The notes under the pieces were generated by a model that was not told the DNA's origin, made no database searches, and was given only the letters and a program-made list of their open reading frames with translations. Position numbers and translations under genes: made by a program. From Bacillota bacterium (GTDB lineage Bacteria > Bacillota > UBA4882 > UBA8346), in the NCBI GenBank assembly GCA_023392595.1, contig JAEVYU010000033.1, positions 1-64,000 of the forward strand: DNA of 64,000 bases, in the 5' to 3' direction. Position 1 is the stretch's first letter; each line of letters opens with the position of its first letter. Shown here one piece after another: positions 52,104 through 61,677 of the stretch.

Positions 52104-52688
52104 ATGAAAAAGAAACTTGGAATAACCGATATTTTTTTCCCGGCGCCGGCGGCCTTGATCGTTAGCGGCAATATTTCAAAAGAAATAAATATTGCAACGG
52201 TTGCTTGGGTGGGAATGGTTAGCTCGACTCCTTCTACGATTGGGATTTCGCTTGATAAACGAAGGTATTCCCTGGGTTTAATCCGGGATAGCAAAGAATT
52301 TACCGTAAATATTCCCAGTGCCGAATATTATAAGGAAACCGACTTTTGCGGTTTGGTTTCCGGGAAAAGGGTCAATAAATTTGCGGAAACGGGTTTGACT
52401 CCCGTCAAAAGTAACCGGATTCAGACTCCGATTCTTCAGGAATGTCCTTTTAACCTGGAATGCCGTTTAGTCGATGAAAAGGAGCTCGGCGATTATATTT
52501 TGCTTTTTGGAGAAATTGTAGAAACCCAGATGGATGCCGATAAAGTAGGATTGCAAAATGATAGGATTCACATCGATATCGCTAAAGTAAATCCTTTGGT
52601 TTATTGCGCCACCATCCGGGAGTATTGGAAATTAGGACAAAAAGTTGGGGATGCTTTTTGCGCCGGGACCAATCTAATTACAAAATGA
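52104..52688 (+). CDS. Flavin reductase-like FMN-binding protein
   Basis: 194 residues from ATG 52104; GAGGTG eight bases before. The split-barrel flavin-reductase pattern is clear: INIATVAWVGMVSSTPSTIG, ISLDKRRYSLGLIRDSKEFT, VNIPSAEYYKETDFCGLVSG. Members bind FMN and reduce it or act as NAD(P)H:flavin oxidoreductases. In this setting it could provide reduced FMN for the UbiX encoded 5 kb on; that is inference. Closed by a strong terminator. Confidence 0.9.
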   Translation: MKKKLGITDIFFPAPAALIVSGNISKEINIATVAWVGMVSSTPSTIGISLDKRRYSLGLIRDSKEFTVNIPSAEYYKETDFCGLVSGKRVNKFAETGLTPVKSNRIQTPILQECPFNLECRLVDEKELGDYILLFGEIVETQMDADKVGLQNDRIHIDIAKVNPLVYCATIREYWKLGQKVGDAFCAGTNLITK

Positions 52689-52760
52689 AGGAGCTATTAA
52701 ATTAGCAAGGTAATACGGCTCTTTACGCTTAAATGGCGCTTATGAAAGTTCAGTATGAAA

Positions 52761-52797
52761 AACCCGCTGTTTTATGAAGACAGCGGGTTTCTTTTTT
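52761..52797 (+). terminator. Terminator after the flavin-reductase gene
   Basis: AACCCGCTGT (52761-52770) pairs perfectly with ACAGCGGGTT (52780-52789), then TTCTTTTTT. Confidence 0.92.
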
Positions 52798-52813
52798 AAA
52801 TGATGATTTTATT

Positions 52814-53002
52814 TTAATTCATCCCTTGAGTTGGACATTCCATAACAAAACACTCTTTTAATTTGCATTTTGCAGAAAACAATCTGAAAATACGCGGGCC
52901 CTTTTCAGGCTTCAGTTTTAAATAATCTTCCTCAACCGTTTTGTAACAATTGAATGTTGGAGTTTGTATCGTTGAGGAATGAGCGAATGTTTCTTTTTCC
53001 AT
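52814..53002 (-). CDS. Small cysteine-containing hypothetical protein
   Basis: 62 residues; AAGGGGG lies 13 bases before the ATG on the minus strand. Sequence begins MEKETFAHSSTIQTPTFNCY and has CKLKECFVMECPTQG near its end; four cysteines, basic middle, no membrane segment. The cysteines might hold a metal. I do not recognise it, and coding status rests on the ribosome binding site and composition alone. Confidence 0.45.
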   Translation of the reverse strand: MEKETFAHSSTIQTPTFNCYKTVEEDYLKLKPEKGPRIFRLFSAKCKLKECFVMECPTQGMN

Positions 53003-53587
53003 CTTGGTACGCCCCCTTCACCAACTTAAAATCAAGGAAATTAAACTTATTGATTCCTTCAATTAAATATTAACATAGTTAGTTAAAATCGTCAAATCTT
53101 TCTATATTTCCTGACTTATGATTTATTGAAAAGGGGAGCAGGGACCTTCCACAAATTTGCAATACAATTTCAAAATTTTTTGTTTTTGTAATAAATACAC
53201 TATAATTTTTTAATATATCGTTTTAAATGTCCGGATGTTAATGATTTAATATTATGGATTCCGGATTCTTTGTCTTTTAGTCTTCATTTATAATTAATTA
53301 TTTTATTTTTTAAGATAAAATGATAATATTTTCTGTTTTAACTAAAGAACATGATATTTCTTGACGATTACATAAACATATTCTAAGTGATTTTCCAGTT
53401 AAAACTTGTCTCTTGAGAGCGGATAAGTTAACCAGACTTGCATTAAACTGATAGGAAATCCCCTGAGTAATCTGCGCTTAATGCTCAAATCTGGTTATTT
53501 ATATATAAAAAGGGGAAGGAGGCGACATTTATAAAGTAAGGTTTGAATTGATTTCACTAATAACAAAAAAAGTAGAGGTGTTACAAT
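53003..53587. other. Long AT-rich intergenic region before the TRAP operon
   Basis: 585 bases with no supported gene or stable hairpin. It must hold the promoter and regulator sites of the TAXI-TRAP-ubiD-ubiX genes, but no -35/-10 pair stands out against the AT background. Confidence 0.5.
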
Positions 53588-54541
53588 TTGCGTAAAAGGT
53601 ATCTGTGGTTTTTATTGGTTATGATGGTGTTTTGCGGTTCGGTATTTGGAGCGACCTCTGATCCGAAGTTTTTGACGATTGGAACCGGAACAACCGGCGG
53701 GGTTTATTATCCGGTTGGTATGGCAATGGCCAATATTATTTCCAGTAAAGTGGGTATTCCAACCACTGCCCAAGTTACCGGCGGTGCAATCGAGAATAAC
53801 ACATTAGTCAATACAAAGGTCGTCGATATGGGAATCGCTCAAACGGTGATGTCCTATAATGCCGTGAAAGGATTGGCCCCTTACAAGGAGAAACTGAATA
53901 ATGTTTCCGCTCTATTCTCCGGTCTTTCAAAGGGTGTTTTCCAAGTTGTTGTCAATAAGAACTCAGCCATCAAATCCATTCGGGATTTAAAAGGGAAGAA
54001 AATTTCTCTCGGCCCGGCGGGTGGTGGAGCCATTACCACCTTTTTAGAGGTATTCGGCGCTTATGGTTACACCGAGAAAGATTTTCAGCCGGTTTATAAT
54101 GCCTATGATCAAGCCGCTGATGCTTTAGTCGACGGCAATTTGGACGCCATCGTGGTACAAGCTGCCGCGCCTACCGCAGCTTTGACCCAAATTATAGCCG
54201 CCAAAAAACCGGTACGTTTCATCTCCATTGAAGATGATATGATGCAAAGACTATTAAAAAGGTATTCTTATTACGGTAAAGAAGTGCTCGCCAAGGATGT
54301 TTATAGTACCGACGCTCCGGTGAATACTTTTTATATCGCCAATATGCTGGTGATTCGAAAGGACCTCAGTACCGATTTGGTCTACCGGATTACCAAAGCT
54401 TTATTTGAAAATCTGGATACAATCCAAAAATCTCATCCTTCGATTAAAGGTCTAACCACGCATTCGGCGGTTGAAGGAATTCCGATTCCTTTACATCCCG
54501 GTGCTGAAAAGTACTTTAAAGAAAAAGGGTTAATAAAATGA
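53588..54541 (+). CDS. TAXI-family TRAP transporter solute-binding protein
   Basis: 317 residues from TTG 53588, with AGAGGTG eight bases before. Signal peptide RKRYLWFLLVMMVFCGSVFG, cleaved near ATSDP; no lipobox. TAXI signatures: LTIGTGTTGGVYYPVGMAMA, GGAIENNTLVNTKVVDMGIA, LKGKKISLGPAGGG, and NTFYIANMLVIRKDL. Binds the substrate outside the cell for the TRAP permease. Family ligands include carboxylates such as glutamate; the neighbouring decarboxylase suggests an aromatic or unsaturated carboxylate. Overlaps the permease gene by 4 nt. Confidence 0.93.
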   Translation: MRKRYLWFLLVMMVFCGSVFGATSDPKFLTIGTGTTGGVYYPVGMAMANIISSKVGIPTTAQVTGGAIENNTLVNTKVVDMGIAQTVMSYNAVKGLAPYKEKLNNVSALFSGLSKGVFQVVVNKNSAIKSIRDLKGKKISLGPAGGGAITTFLEVFGAYGYTEKDFQPVYNAYDQAADALVDGNLDAIVVQAAAPTAALTQIIAAKKPVRFISIEDDMMQRLLKRYSYYGKEVLAKDVYSTDAPVNTFYIANMLVIRKDLSTDLVYRITKALFENLDTIQKSHPSIKGLTTHSAVEGIPIPLHPGAEKYFKEKGLIK

Positions 54542-56430
54542 AACTAAATGCTGCCAAAACTGAAAAGGTTATTATATCAACCCTATTAACCCTTACATCG
54601 GTCATTTTTTTATACACCGCCGGTTTTGGCACTTTTTCCAGCATGACACAGAGAGCCTTATTATTGGCTCTCTTGTCGCCTATGGTATTCATAGGTTTCA
54701 AGAAAAGTGCTGAAAACAAAGGGAAGCATCTTTTAAACATTTTGTTGGCTTTAATCATTATGGCCGTGAATTTTTATGTAATAGTTGTTTGGCCGGATAG
54801 AACTTTGAAAACGAATGCGATTCCTTTGACAGATATTATAGTGGGCAGTCTTTTAGTCATTTTAATACTTGAAGCGACTCGTAGAATAAATGGATGGTCT
54901 TTAACAATAATAACGGCTTCTTTCTTAGTATATGCCTTGTTAGGACCCTATTTTCCCTCATTTTTAGCCCACCGTGGAGAAACATGGTCAAGGCTCACTA
55001 ACTTTCTTTTTATGAGTACGGATGGTATTTTTGGAATTCCGCTCGATATCGTATCGACGTATATTATAGTTTTTGTAATATTCGGGGCTTTTTTAGAGGC
55101 TTTTGGCGGGGGTCAATGGTTTACTGAAATAGCTTATTCACTTACGGGACGTTTCCGAGGCGGTCCAGCGAAAACAGCTATTATAGGGAGCGCTTGTATG
55201 GGAGGTATTACTGGCTCACCTCCTGCAAGTGTTGCTACTGTTGGGACTTTTACCATCCCTTTAATGAAAAAGGTTGGGTACAAACCTATCGAAGCAGGAG
55301 CTATTGAAGCTGTTGCATCCACTGGAGGCATGTTTACACCTCCGGTGATGGGAGCTGGCGCATTTATTATGGCACAATACTTGAATTTGCCATATTGGCA
55401 GGTCTGTATTGCTGCAATTGTCCCAGCTTTTCTTTATTATATGGCCTTAATTCTAGTGGCTGATTCTAGAGCGGCGAAATATAATTTGGTCGGTTTGCCG
55501 AAAGAGAAACTTCCATCTTTTTGGAAAGCGATGAGAGATAGAGGGCATTTGGGAATTCCTATTGTTTTTTTAATTGTTACGATAGCCGGTGGGTGGTCTC
55601 CAGGCCGTGCTGCTTTTTGGTCAATATTATTAATGATTGTTGTTAGCTCTTTAAGCAAATTAACACGGCCTAGTTTGGCGAAAATACTAAAAGTATTGGA
55701 ATCGGGAGCAGAACAAGTCACCCCCATCTTGATTACCTGTGCGGCGGCGGGAATTATTGTTGGAGTCTTTTTAATTACAGGATTGGGCGCAAAACTAACC
55801 TATGCATTAATCGCTTTTCATCAAGGAAGTTTAGTTTGGGCAGCTATTTGGTCAATGATTATTGCCAATATCCTGGGATTGCCATTAACTGCGACCGCAG
55901 TTTATATTATTTCTATTACAATTCTGGTACCGATTCTTACCCAGGCTGGTGCAAATCCAATTGCCGCACATTTATTTATCTGGATTTACGCCAGCATTGG
56001 TGCAATTACACCACCGGTTGCAATCGCAGCGTATTGTGCATCAGGCATTGCCCAATCTAATCCTGATAGAACGGGTTGGCTGGCTTTTAGATTTGGGATA
56101 CCGGCTTTTATTATTCCCTTCATGTTTATTTTTAATCCGGCATTAATTCTCCAAGGAAGCCCAATCGATATTATCCTGGCAGTAGGTGCCGGAATTATAG
56201 GGGTAATGTGTCTGGTTGCGATGATGGAGGGATTTATGATAATTCACTGGAATGTATATTCTAGAGTTATCATGGGTGTATCAACAATTTTATTACTTTA
56301 CCCTAATAAGGACCTTAACTTGGTAGGATTATTCTCAATCGTCATCGCTTTGTTGGTTAATCAATTTTTCTCTTCGAACAGGAATTATTTTAAAAATAAT
56401 ACTGAAAAAATGAAAGGGATAAAAAAATGA
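54538..56430 (+). CDS. TRAP transporter fused permease (4TM/12TM)
   Basis: 630 residues; ATG 54538 lies in the ATGA overlap. An N-terminal 4-helix DctQ-like part (~1-130) is fused to a large DctM-like part (FGGAFLEAFGGGQ-type helices, GSACMGGITGSPPASVATVG, EAVASTGGMFTPPVMGAGAF, IWIYASIGAITPPVAIAAYC), as is usual for TAXI-TRAP systems. Na+- or H+-driven carboxylate uptake in the cell membrane. Translationally coupled to both neighbours. Confidence 0.94.
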   Translation: MKLNAAKTEKVIISTLLTLTSVIFLYTAGFGTFSSMTQRALLLALLSPMVFIGFKKSAENKGKHLLNILLALIIMAVNFYVIVVWPDRTLKTNAIPLTDIIVGSLLVILILEATRRINGWSLTIITASFLVYALLGPYFPSFLAHRGETWSRLTNFLFMSTDGIFGIPLDIVSTYIIVFVIFGAFLEAFGGGQWFTEIAYSLTGRFRGGPAKTAIIGSACMGGITGSPPASVATVGTFTIPLMKKVGYKPIEAGAIEAVASTGGMFTPPVMGAGAFIMAQYLNLPYWQVCIAAIVPAFLYYMALILVADSRAAKYNLVGLPKEKLPSFWKAMRDRGHLGIPIVFLIVTIAGGWSPGRAAFWSILLMIVVSSLSKLTRPSLAKILKVLESGAEQVTPILITCAAAGIIVGVFLITGLGAKLTYALIAFHQGSLVWAAIWSMIIANILGLPLTATAVYIISITILVPILTQAGANPIAAHLFIWIYASIGAITPPVAIAAYCASGIAQSNPDRTGWLAFRFGIPAFIIPFMFIFNPALILQGSPIDIILAVGAGIIGVMCLVAMMEGFMIIHWNVYSRVIMGVSTILLLYPNKDLNLVGLFSIVIALLVNQFFSSNRNYFKNNTEKMKGIKK

Positions 56431-57779
56431 AAGATTTACGGAGTTTTATTGATCAACTGAAACAATTGCCCGGGGAATTCTTAACGACCGATGTGCCGGT
56501 CAATCCAAAGTTGGAATTGACCCGGGTGGTTTACAAAATGGAGCGGCAGCAAAACCTGAAACCGGCTTTTTTGTTTCAAAAAGTCCAGGGCAGTGATTAC
56601 CCTGTTTTGACCAATCTTTTCGGCAGCAGGAAGCGGTTGGCATTGGCCCTGGATACGACTGAGGAAAATTTAAATCAGGTTTACCGGGAACGGGAAAAAA
56701 ATCTAATTGCCCCGAAGCTGGTATCCTCCGGCCCCATTCAGGAGAAGGTGCTCACCGGTAGTGAGGTTGACCTGAGGAAATTACCAATCATTCATCACAA
56801 TACGGAAGATATCGGTCCATACATTTCTTCGGGGGTCATGACTGTCAAAGATCCCGATACCAATATCCGCAATGCCGGGATGTACCGCTTAATGTTAAAA
56901 GGTCCCAATAAAATGGGGGTCCATCTGGCAGAAGCCAGTCACGTATTTTATATTTACCGTAAGTATTGCGAAAAAAAGCAAAATATGCCGATTGCAATTA
57001 CAATTGGGGCGCATCCTGCATTTTACATGGGTAGTCTCAGCTTTTGCAGCATTGATACGGACGAATATGAGGTAATGGGCGGCTTATTGGAAAGTCCGAT
57101 GGAGATTGTTCAATGCAAGTCGGTCGATTTAGAAGTACCCGCCTATGGGGAAATTTGCTTGGAAGGGTATGTCCATTGGGAGGAGCGCGGCCCGGAAGGT
57201 CCTTTTGGTGAATGGCATACCTTATACGGTGACCAACAGAATTATCCGATTGTCACGATTGAAACCATCACGATGCGTAAAAATCCGATTTACCTTGATC
57301 TATGTTCCGGGGATACCGAGCATCAAATGATTGGAGGCCTACCACGCCTTGGACAGATTTATAAACAGGTAAAGGTAGCCTGTCCGGGGGTTCGTGATGT
57401 TTACATGCCGCCGTCAGGCTTTTGTAGGGCAGCCTGTTATGTGGCGATTAAAAAGTTTGTGGAAGGCGAGGCGGCTAACGGAGCTGCGGCTGTTTTTTCT
57501 GCCGATCCCATTGTTCGAAACGTTATCTTCGTTGATGAGGATGTCAATATCTTTGATGACGGAGAAGTATTAAAAGCAATTAATCTGTATATGGATATTA
57601 ACAAATGCTTCATCATTCCAAACGCCAAGGGCAGTCCGATTGATCCAACCAGCCGCAATGGGGTTGTAACCAAAATCGGTATTGATGCGACCCGGCCAAT
57701 AATTCCTAAATATAAAAGAATTAACTTCAATGACGGTCTTCAGGAAATCGATATCACGAAATATTTTACATTAAAGTAA
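56427..57779 (+). CDS. ubiD: UbiD-family decarboxylase
   Basis: 450 residues; ATG 56427 overlaps the permease stop (ATGA). Family landmarks: RNAGMYRLMLKGPNKMGVHL with the catalytic Arg, GYVHWEERGPEGPFGEWHTL with the two active-site Glu residues of the E-R-E network, and GDTEHQMIGGLP. UbiD enzymes use prenylated FMN to remove CO2 reversibly from aromatic or alpha,beta-unsaturated acids. Its coupling to a TRAP importer gene points to degradation of an imported acid rather than ubiquinone synthesis. Substrate class cannot be fixed by eye. Confidence 0.92.
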   Translation: MKDLRSFIDQLKQLPGEFLTTDVPVNPKLELTRVVYKMERQQNLKPAFLFQKVQGSDYPVLTNLFGSRKRLALALDTTEENLNQVYREREKNLIAPKLVSSGPIQEKVLTGSEVDLRKLPIIHHNTEDIGPYISSGVMTVKDPDTNIRNAGMYRLMLKGPNKMGVHLAEASHVFYIYRKYCEKKQNMPIAITIGAHPAFYMGSLSFCSIDTDEYEVMGGLLESPMEIVQCKSVDLEVPAYGEICLEGYVHWEERGPEGPFGEWHTLYGDQQNYPIVTIETITMRKNPIYLDLCSGDTEHQMIGGLPRLGQIYKQVKVACPGVRDVYMPPSGFCRAACYVAIKKFVEGEAANGAAAVFSADPIVRNVIFVDEDVNIFDDGEVLKAINLYMDINKCFIIPNAKGSPIDPTSRNGVVTKIGIDATRPIIPKYKRINFNDGLQEIDITKYFTLK

Positions 57780-57797
57780 AACGAAAAGCTGGAGATG

Positions 57798-57834
57798 ACC
57801 GAACATTTGTCATGAATGACGTGTTCGGTTTTTT
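57798..57834 (+). terminator. Terminator-like hairpin between ubiD and ubiX
   Basis: ACCGAAC (57798-57804) pairs with GTTCGGT (57823-57829) with an inner GTCAT/ATGAC stem, then a T-run. May attenuate ubiX. Confidence 0.75.
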
Positions 57835-57868
57835 CTGATTATTGAAAAAGATTAGGCAGGGGTTTATC

Positions 57869-58438
57869 ATGCAGAAACCGATTGTGGTTGGAATTACCGG
57901 CGCATCTGGAAGTATCTTTGGAATTCGTTTGTTGGAAACTTTGAAAAGTCTGGAAATTGAGACCCATCTGATAGTGAGTGAATGGGCCATCCGGAATTTA
58001 AAGCTGGAAATGGATTATCCTCTTGCGAGGCTTCAAGAATTGGCGACTCGCATTTATGATAACCATGACCTGACCGCCCCGGTTGCCAGTGGTTCTTTTA
58101 TGGCAGCAGGGATGGTGGTGGCTCCATGCTCCATGAAAACCTTGGCCGGCATTGCCAACGGGTACAGTGAAAATCTTTTGGAAAGGGCTGCCGATGTTAC
58201 GCTCAAAGAAGGTCGCAAACTGGTACTTGTGCCCCGTGAGACTCCCTTAAGTCCGATTCACCTGGAAAATATGCTTAAACTGGCAAGAATCGGGGTAATA
58301 ATAGCTCCACCAATGCCGGCCTTTTATATGAAGCCTGCCAATATTATGGACCTGGTTGATCATCATGTAGGCAGACTTATCGATCAATTTGGAATTGAAA
58401 ATCAACTGGCGAAACGATGGGGAGAAAACCACCAATAA
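57869..58438 (+). CDS. ubiX: Flavin prenyltransferase
   Basis: 189 residues from ATG 57869 (GGCAGGGG upstream). It attaches a dimethylallyl group to FMN to make the prFMN cofactor of UbiD. Motifs: VVGITGASGSIFGIRLLE, the LIVSEWA segment, APVASGSFMAAGMVVAPCSM with the phosphate-binding Ser, and LVPRETPLSPIHLENML. Supplies cofactor to the enzyme encoded just upstream. A terminator closes the module. Confidence 0.95.
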   Translation: MQKPIVVGITGASGSIFGIRLLETLKSLEIETHLIVSEWAIRNLKLEMDYPLARLQELATRIYDNHDLTAPVASGSFMAAGMVVAPCSMKTLAGIANGYSENLLERAADVTLKEGRKLVLVPRETPLSPIHLENMLKLARIGVIIAPPMPAFYMKPANIMDLVDHHVGRLIDQFGIENQLAKRWGENHQ

Positions 58439-58441
58439 CCT

Positions 58442-58479
58442 AAAAAAGGGGACTGTCTCGTTTGAAACAGCCCTTTTTT
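58442..58479 (+). terminator. Terminator after ubiX
   Basis: AAAAAAGGGG...CTGT pairs with ACAG...CCCTTTTTTT; A-rich 5' side allows function in both directions, serving also the convergent chemoreceptor gene. Confidence 0.8.
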
Positions 58480-58520
58480 TAGGTTATCCATTTTTAGGAC
58501 TTCAATTAAATCGCGCGCGG

Positions 58521-60158
58521 CTAAAATTGATTTAAATCTTTATGAAGGGGAACCACCTCATTCGGGCTGACGATTTTGGTTTTACCGGTCTCTTTGGTTG
58601 TCCTTGAATCCTTCGAGGGGTCGTCCAGGTAGATAGAATCAGCTTGATAAATCTGGTTTTGTTTTGGATGATTTCCAAAAATGCCAAAGCCGAGACGTTT
58701 CGAGCCTTTATTGATTTGTTTGAATTCTTTGTTGGCGCCATAAATCATGTGAGTGAGTTCGCGGACGATATTTCTCATGCTTTCCGCCTGTGAACTTAAT
58801 TCTTCGGATGCTGCTGCGCTTTCCTCAGAATTGGCGGCATTCTGTTGGGTGATGGTTTCAATTTGAGACATTGCCTGGGATACCTGAGAAATTCCTTTGG
58901 TTTGCTCTTCGCTGGCGGCTGCAATTTCATCCATCAAGGAGTTGACTTTTTTGGTTTGAGCTGTGATTTCCGTCAGGGCTTCCTGCACCCTTTGGGCAAC
59001 AGTAACTCCTTTACCGGATAGATCAATATTGGTTTGAATCATTGCCGTGGTATCTTTAGCCGCTTGAGCACTTCGTTGGGCAAGATTCCTGACTTCTTCG
59101 GCGACGACTGCAAATCCCATTCCCGCTTCGCCGGCCCTGGCTGCCTCAATAGCAGCGTTGAGTGCCAGAATATTGGTTTGGAAGGCGATGTCATCAATGA
59201 CTTTGATGATTTTAGCTATCTGGTCGCTGGATTTTTTAATTTCCTGGATAGAGGCCATCATCTGCTGCATCTCATTACTGCCATTATTAGCATATTCTTT
59301 GGCCTGTTCCGATAGTTGAGCGGCTTGTTTTGTATTCATGGAGTTTTGTAACATCATGGAGGCAGACTCTTGAAGTGTGGATGAAGTTTCTTCGATGGCG
59401 GATGCCTGTTCGGTGCTGCCTTGGGATAACTGCTGAGCTGATTGGGATAACTGATTGGATGCTGATGTGATTTGATCGGAACTCGCAGACAATCCGTTTG
59501 CTATTTTGCTGATGGGCTTGGTAATACTACGGGAAATGGTATATGACACAACCATTCCTAAAACAATTGCAACCCCGCCCAATAATAGCAGCAATATTAA
59601 GGAATTAAAAAAAGTTTGCTCGGCTTTTTCGGTGGCAGCTTTTGCATATTCTCTCTCAAGTTGGACTAATTCTTTTAGGGAACCGAGCCACTCGACTACA
59701 GCCGGGTTGAGCTGATCATTTAATAAAGCTGATCCTTCGGCAATTTGATCGGAAAGTGCCATACCCATGACTTGAAAACTTATGGGCCAAGTACTGTCGG
59801 CCGATTGTTGAATTCTACCGAATAGATCCTTTTCTTTCTCGGTTAAACTGTTTTGACTGAGTGTTGAGTAAGTATTGTTATAATTGGAACGAGCCATGTC
59901 AATTTCTTGTTTTAACTTCATCATTTCTTCACTATTCGGGTTCATCAAGATTCCCCGAACATTTCCGGTCACGACGAGGATCGAATTTTGCATGGTGTCA
60001 CTGATTTGAATGCGTTCATTATAACTGTTGAGCTCCTTTAATTGCATAATGATACCATTGGCGCTATAAACCGCTAGTCCGATCATTAAAACGATAATTA
60101 CCATTAGAAAATTAAACCCCAGAGATATTCGGATTCCCAATTTGAGTTTTTGTAGCAT
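58521..60158 (-). CDS. Methyl-accepting chemotaxis protein
   Basis: 545 residues. TM1 ~9-32, a four-helix-bundle (4HB_MCP) sensor ~35-185, TM2 ~186-210, HAMP ~211-260, then the long signalling coiled coil with the strictly conserved hairpin tip DDIAFQTNILALNAAIEAAR and GFAVVAEEVRNLAQRSAQAA. No C-terminal CheR-binding pentapeptide; the last ~50 residues are a variable tail. Signals extracellular conditions to CheA/CheW. Convergent with ubiX, so it might sense a related carboxylate, though nothing in the sensor shows that. Confidence 0.95.
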   Translation of the reverse strand: MLQKLKLGIRISLGFNFLMVIIVLMIGLAVYSANGIIMQLKELNSYNERIQISDTMQNSILVVTGNVRGILMNPNSEEMMKLKQEIDMARSNYNNTYSTLSQNSLTEKEKDLFGRIQQSADSTWPISFQVMGMALSDQIAEGSALLNDQLNPAVVEWLGSLKELVQLEREYAKAATEKAEQTFFNSLILLLLLGGVAIVLGMVVSYTISRSITKPISKIANGLSASSDQITSASNQLSQSAQQLSQGSTEQASAIEETSSTLQESASMMLQNSMNTKQAAQLSEQAKEYANNGSNEMQQMMASIQEIKKSSDQIAKIIKVIDDIAFQTNILALNAAIEAARAGEAGMGFAVVAEEVRNLAQRSAQAAKDTTAMIQTNIDLSGKGVTVAQRVQEALTEITAQTKKVNSLMDEIAAASEEQTKGISQVSQAMSQIETITQQNAANSEESAAASEELSSQAESMRNIVRELTHMIYGANKEFKQINKGSKRLGFGIFGNHPKQNQIYQADSIYLDDPSKDSRTTKETGKTKIVSPNEVVPLHKDLNQF

Positions 60159-60521
60159 TCCAGCCCCTCCTAAAATAGATAGATTCGTGTGAAAAAAAGA
60201 ACGTAAAATATATAAATTTTATCTAAAAAAATCAAAAGGATTTTATATAGATAAAATAGTGCCAATGTATGTTTTTCTGAGATATCGCTTATTAAGGTGC
60301 TTATTTATAAATATTACTAAAATAAATAAGTTATATAATGTGATAAAAACCATATAATTATGTCTTCTTTTTTTATCGGCAATATTATCGAATAACCTGA
60401 GAAATAAGTGTAATAATTTTTGTGGAATTAATTTTTTTCTTTAAAAGTTTATTGTTTTCCATAAAATGGTGATTTAATATTTTGATTATTATGGAACTGC
60501 GTCTTTTTTTCTTTCTAATCT
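60159..60521. other. AT-rich intergenic region
   Basis: About 360 bases, strongly AT-rich, upstream of the chemoreceptor gene. No supported gene. A -10-like TATAAT sits near 60333 on the plus strand, but no matching -35 was found. Confidence 0.4.
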
Positions 60522-60555
60522 AAAAAGCTCAACAGATTCACTGATGAGCTTTTTT
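60522..60555. terminator. Bidirectional terminator
   Basis: AAAAAGCTCA (60522-60531) pairs with TGAGCTTTTT (60545-60554). Serves the LysM gene on the minus strand. Confidence 0.8.
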
Positions 60556-60621
60556 AATTTCAATTTTTAAAGTAATAGTTTTTATAAATTCAGCTAACTC
60601 TTCCGTCGATGGTTTGTGCAT

Positions 60622-60948
60622 TTACCACCAATACCCGCCGCCCCAAAAAGGCCCATATCCCCATCCGGGTCCTCTAAAAAACGGTCTTCGATATCCAAAC
60701 CCCCAAGGAACGCCATGAAAAGGACGGCCAAAGCCAAATCCCGGTCCAAACCAAAATTGTTGGGCGTTGACAGGGGAATCGGATGGAATGGAAAGTACTT
60801 GACCGACACTTAGAGTACTTGAAGTTACACCGGGATTGGCTGTCAAAATTGCATCGACAGTCGTATCAAATTCATAGGCAAGATTTCCTAAAAAATCACC
60901 AGCTTGAACTGTATATTGAATACTATCAGGGCTGTAACCCATTGACAT
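60622..60948 (-). CDS. LysM-domain protein with Gly/aromatic-rich tail
   Basis: 108 residues from ATG at 60948; GATGAGGTG lies eight bases before (GTG 60957 overlaps it). Residues ~8-55 are one LysM repeat (YTVQAGDFLGNLAYEFDTTV, then LTANPGVTSSTLSVGQVLSI P), binding peptidoglycan or cortex. The last ~45 residues are made almost only of Gly, Phe, Trp, Tyr, Pro and Arg (FWFGPGFGFGRPFHGVPWGF, then GWGYGPFWGGGYWW). No signal peptide. The build resembles small LysM spore-coat/cortex proteins; role inferred from that and from the spore-former context. Confidence 0.8.
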   Translation of the reverse strand: MSMGYSPDSIQYTVQAGDFLGNLAYEFDTTVDAILTANPGVTSSTLSVGQVLSIPSDSPVNAQQFWFGPGFGFGRPFHGVPWGFGYRRPFFRGPGWGYGPFWGGGYWW

Positions 60949-61197
60949 TTTTTTCACCTCATCGCTTCATTTTGCTACATTGTATGAACCTATGATAAAA
61001 TCCGTTTTATGACAAATGACTGAATTCATGTTTTATTTTCATCTACCGTAATGTCGAGATCGTCTTGTTTTTATTTGATTTTCGGTTTCTAAGGGGTATT
61101 AATTTTTTTGAACGGCTAAAAATAGTTGTAAGGAGTTGAGTAAATGAATACCCAAAGTCTTTTGGACTAAAGTTTTAAACAACTGGAGAGTAGTCGA

Positions 61198-61653
61198 TTG
61201 GAAAAATCTCTAAAGAATGGTATAATTGCCGGAATTATTGCCGGAATACTTAAAGATATTCCGGATGCATTTTTGCATTATGGATTGAAAATTACCCGGA
61301 TAACTTTTTGGGACTATTCCGGTGTGATTGCTTTGGGCCATCTTCCTTCCGGCATTGCCGAATATATTTGCGCGGTGTTTTTCGAAATTATTTTCAGTAT
61401 TTTGGTCGGGTTGTTCTTTGTTTTCATAACCAAGCGAATCATCATGAAGCATTACTTTTTAAGTGGCGCTTTTTATGGAGCCGTTGTATGGTTCGTTATA
61501 CGCTCGGCTGTTGTGGGGTTGGGGATTCAGTTATTAATAGATGGCGATATCGTCACTGCGGCCGTTAACTCTTTTAATTCGATAATGTATGGCCTTATAT
61601 TGGCAATTATCATCCGTTTTTTAGAAGATAGAACACCGAACATAGAAATTTGA
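61198..61653 (+). CDS. Four-helix integral membrane protein, unknown function
   Basis: 151 residues from TTG 61198; CTGGAGAG lies about nine bases before. Hydrophobic segments at ~8-26, ~44-82, ~86-108 and ~122-144, with the opening LKNGIIAGIIAGILKDIPDA. Similar short membrane proteins of unknown role occur in Bacillota. A 24-bp gap to the next small gene suggests a two-gene unit. Confidence 0.65.
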   Translation: MEKSLKNGIIAGIIAGILKDIPDAFLHYGLKITRITFWDYSGVIALGHLPSGIAEYICAVFFEIIFSILVGLFFVFITKRIIMKHYFLSGAFYGAVVWFVIRSAVVGLGIQLLIDGDIVTAAVNSFNSIMYGLILAIIIRFLEDRTPNIEI

Positions 61654-61677
61654 AAATCATTCAGGGGGAAATTAAAA

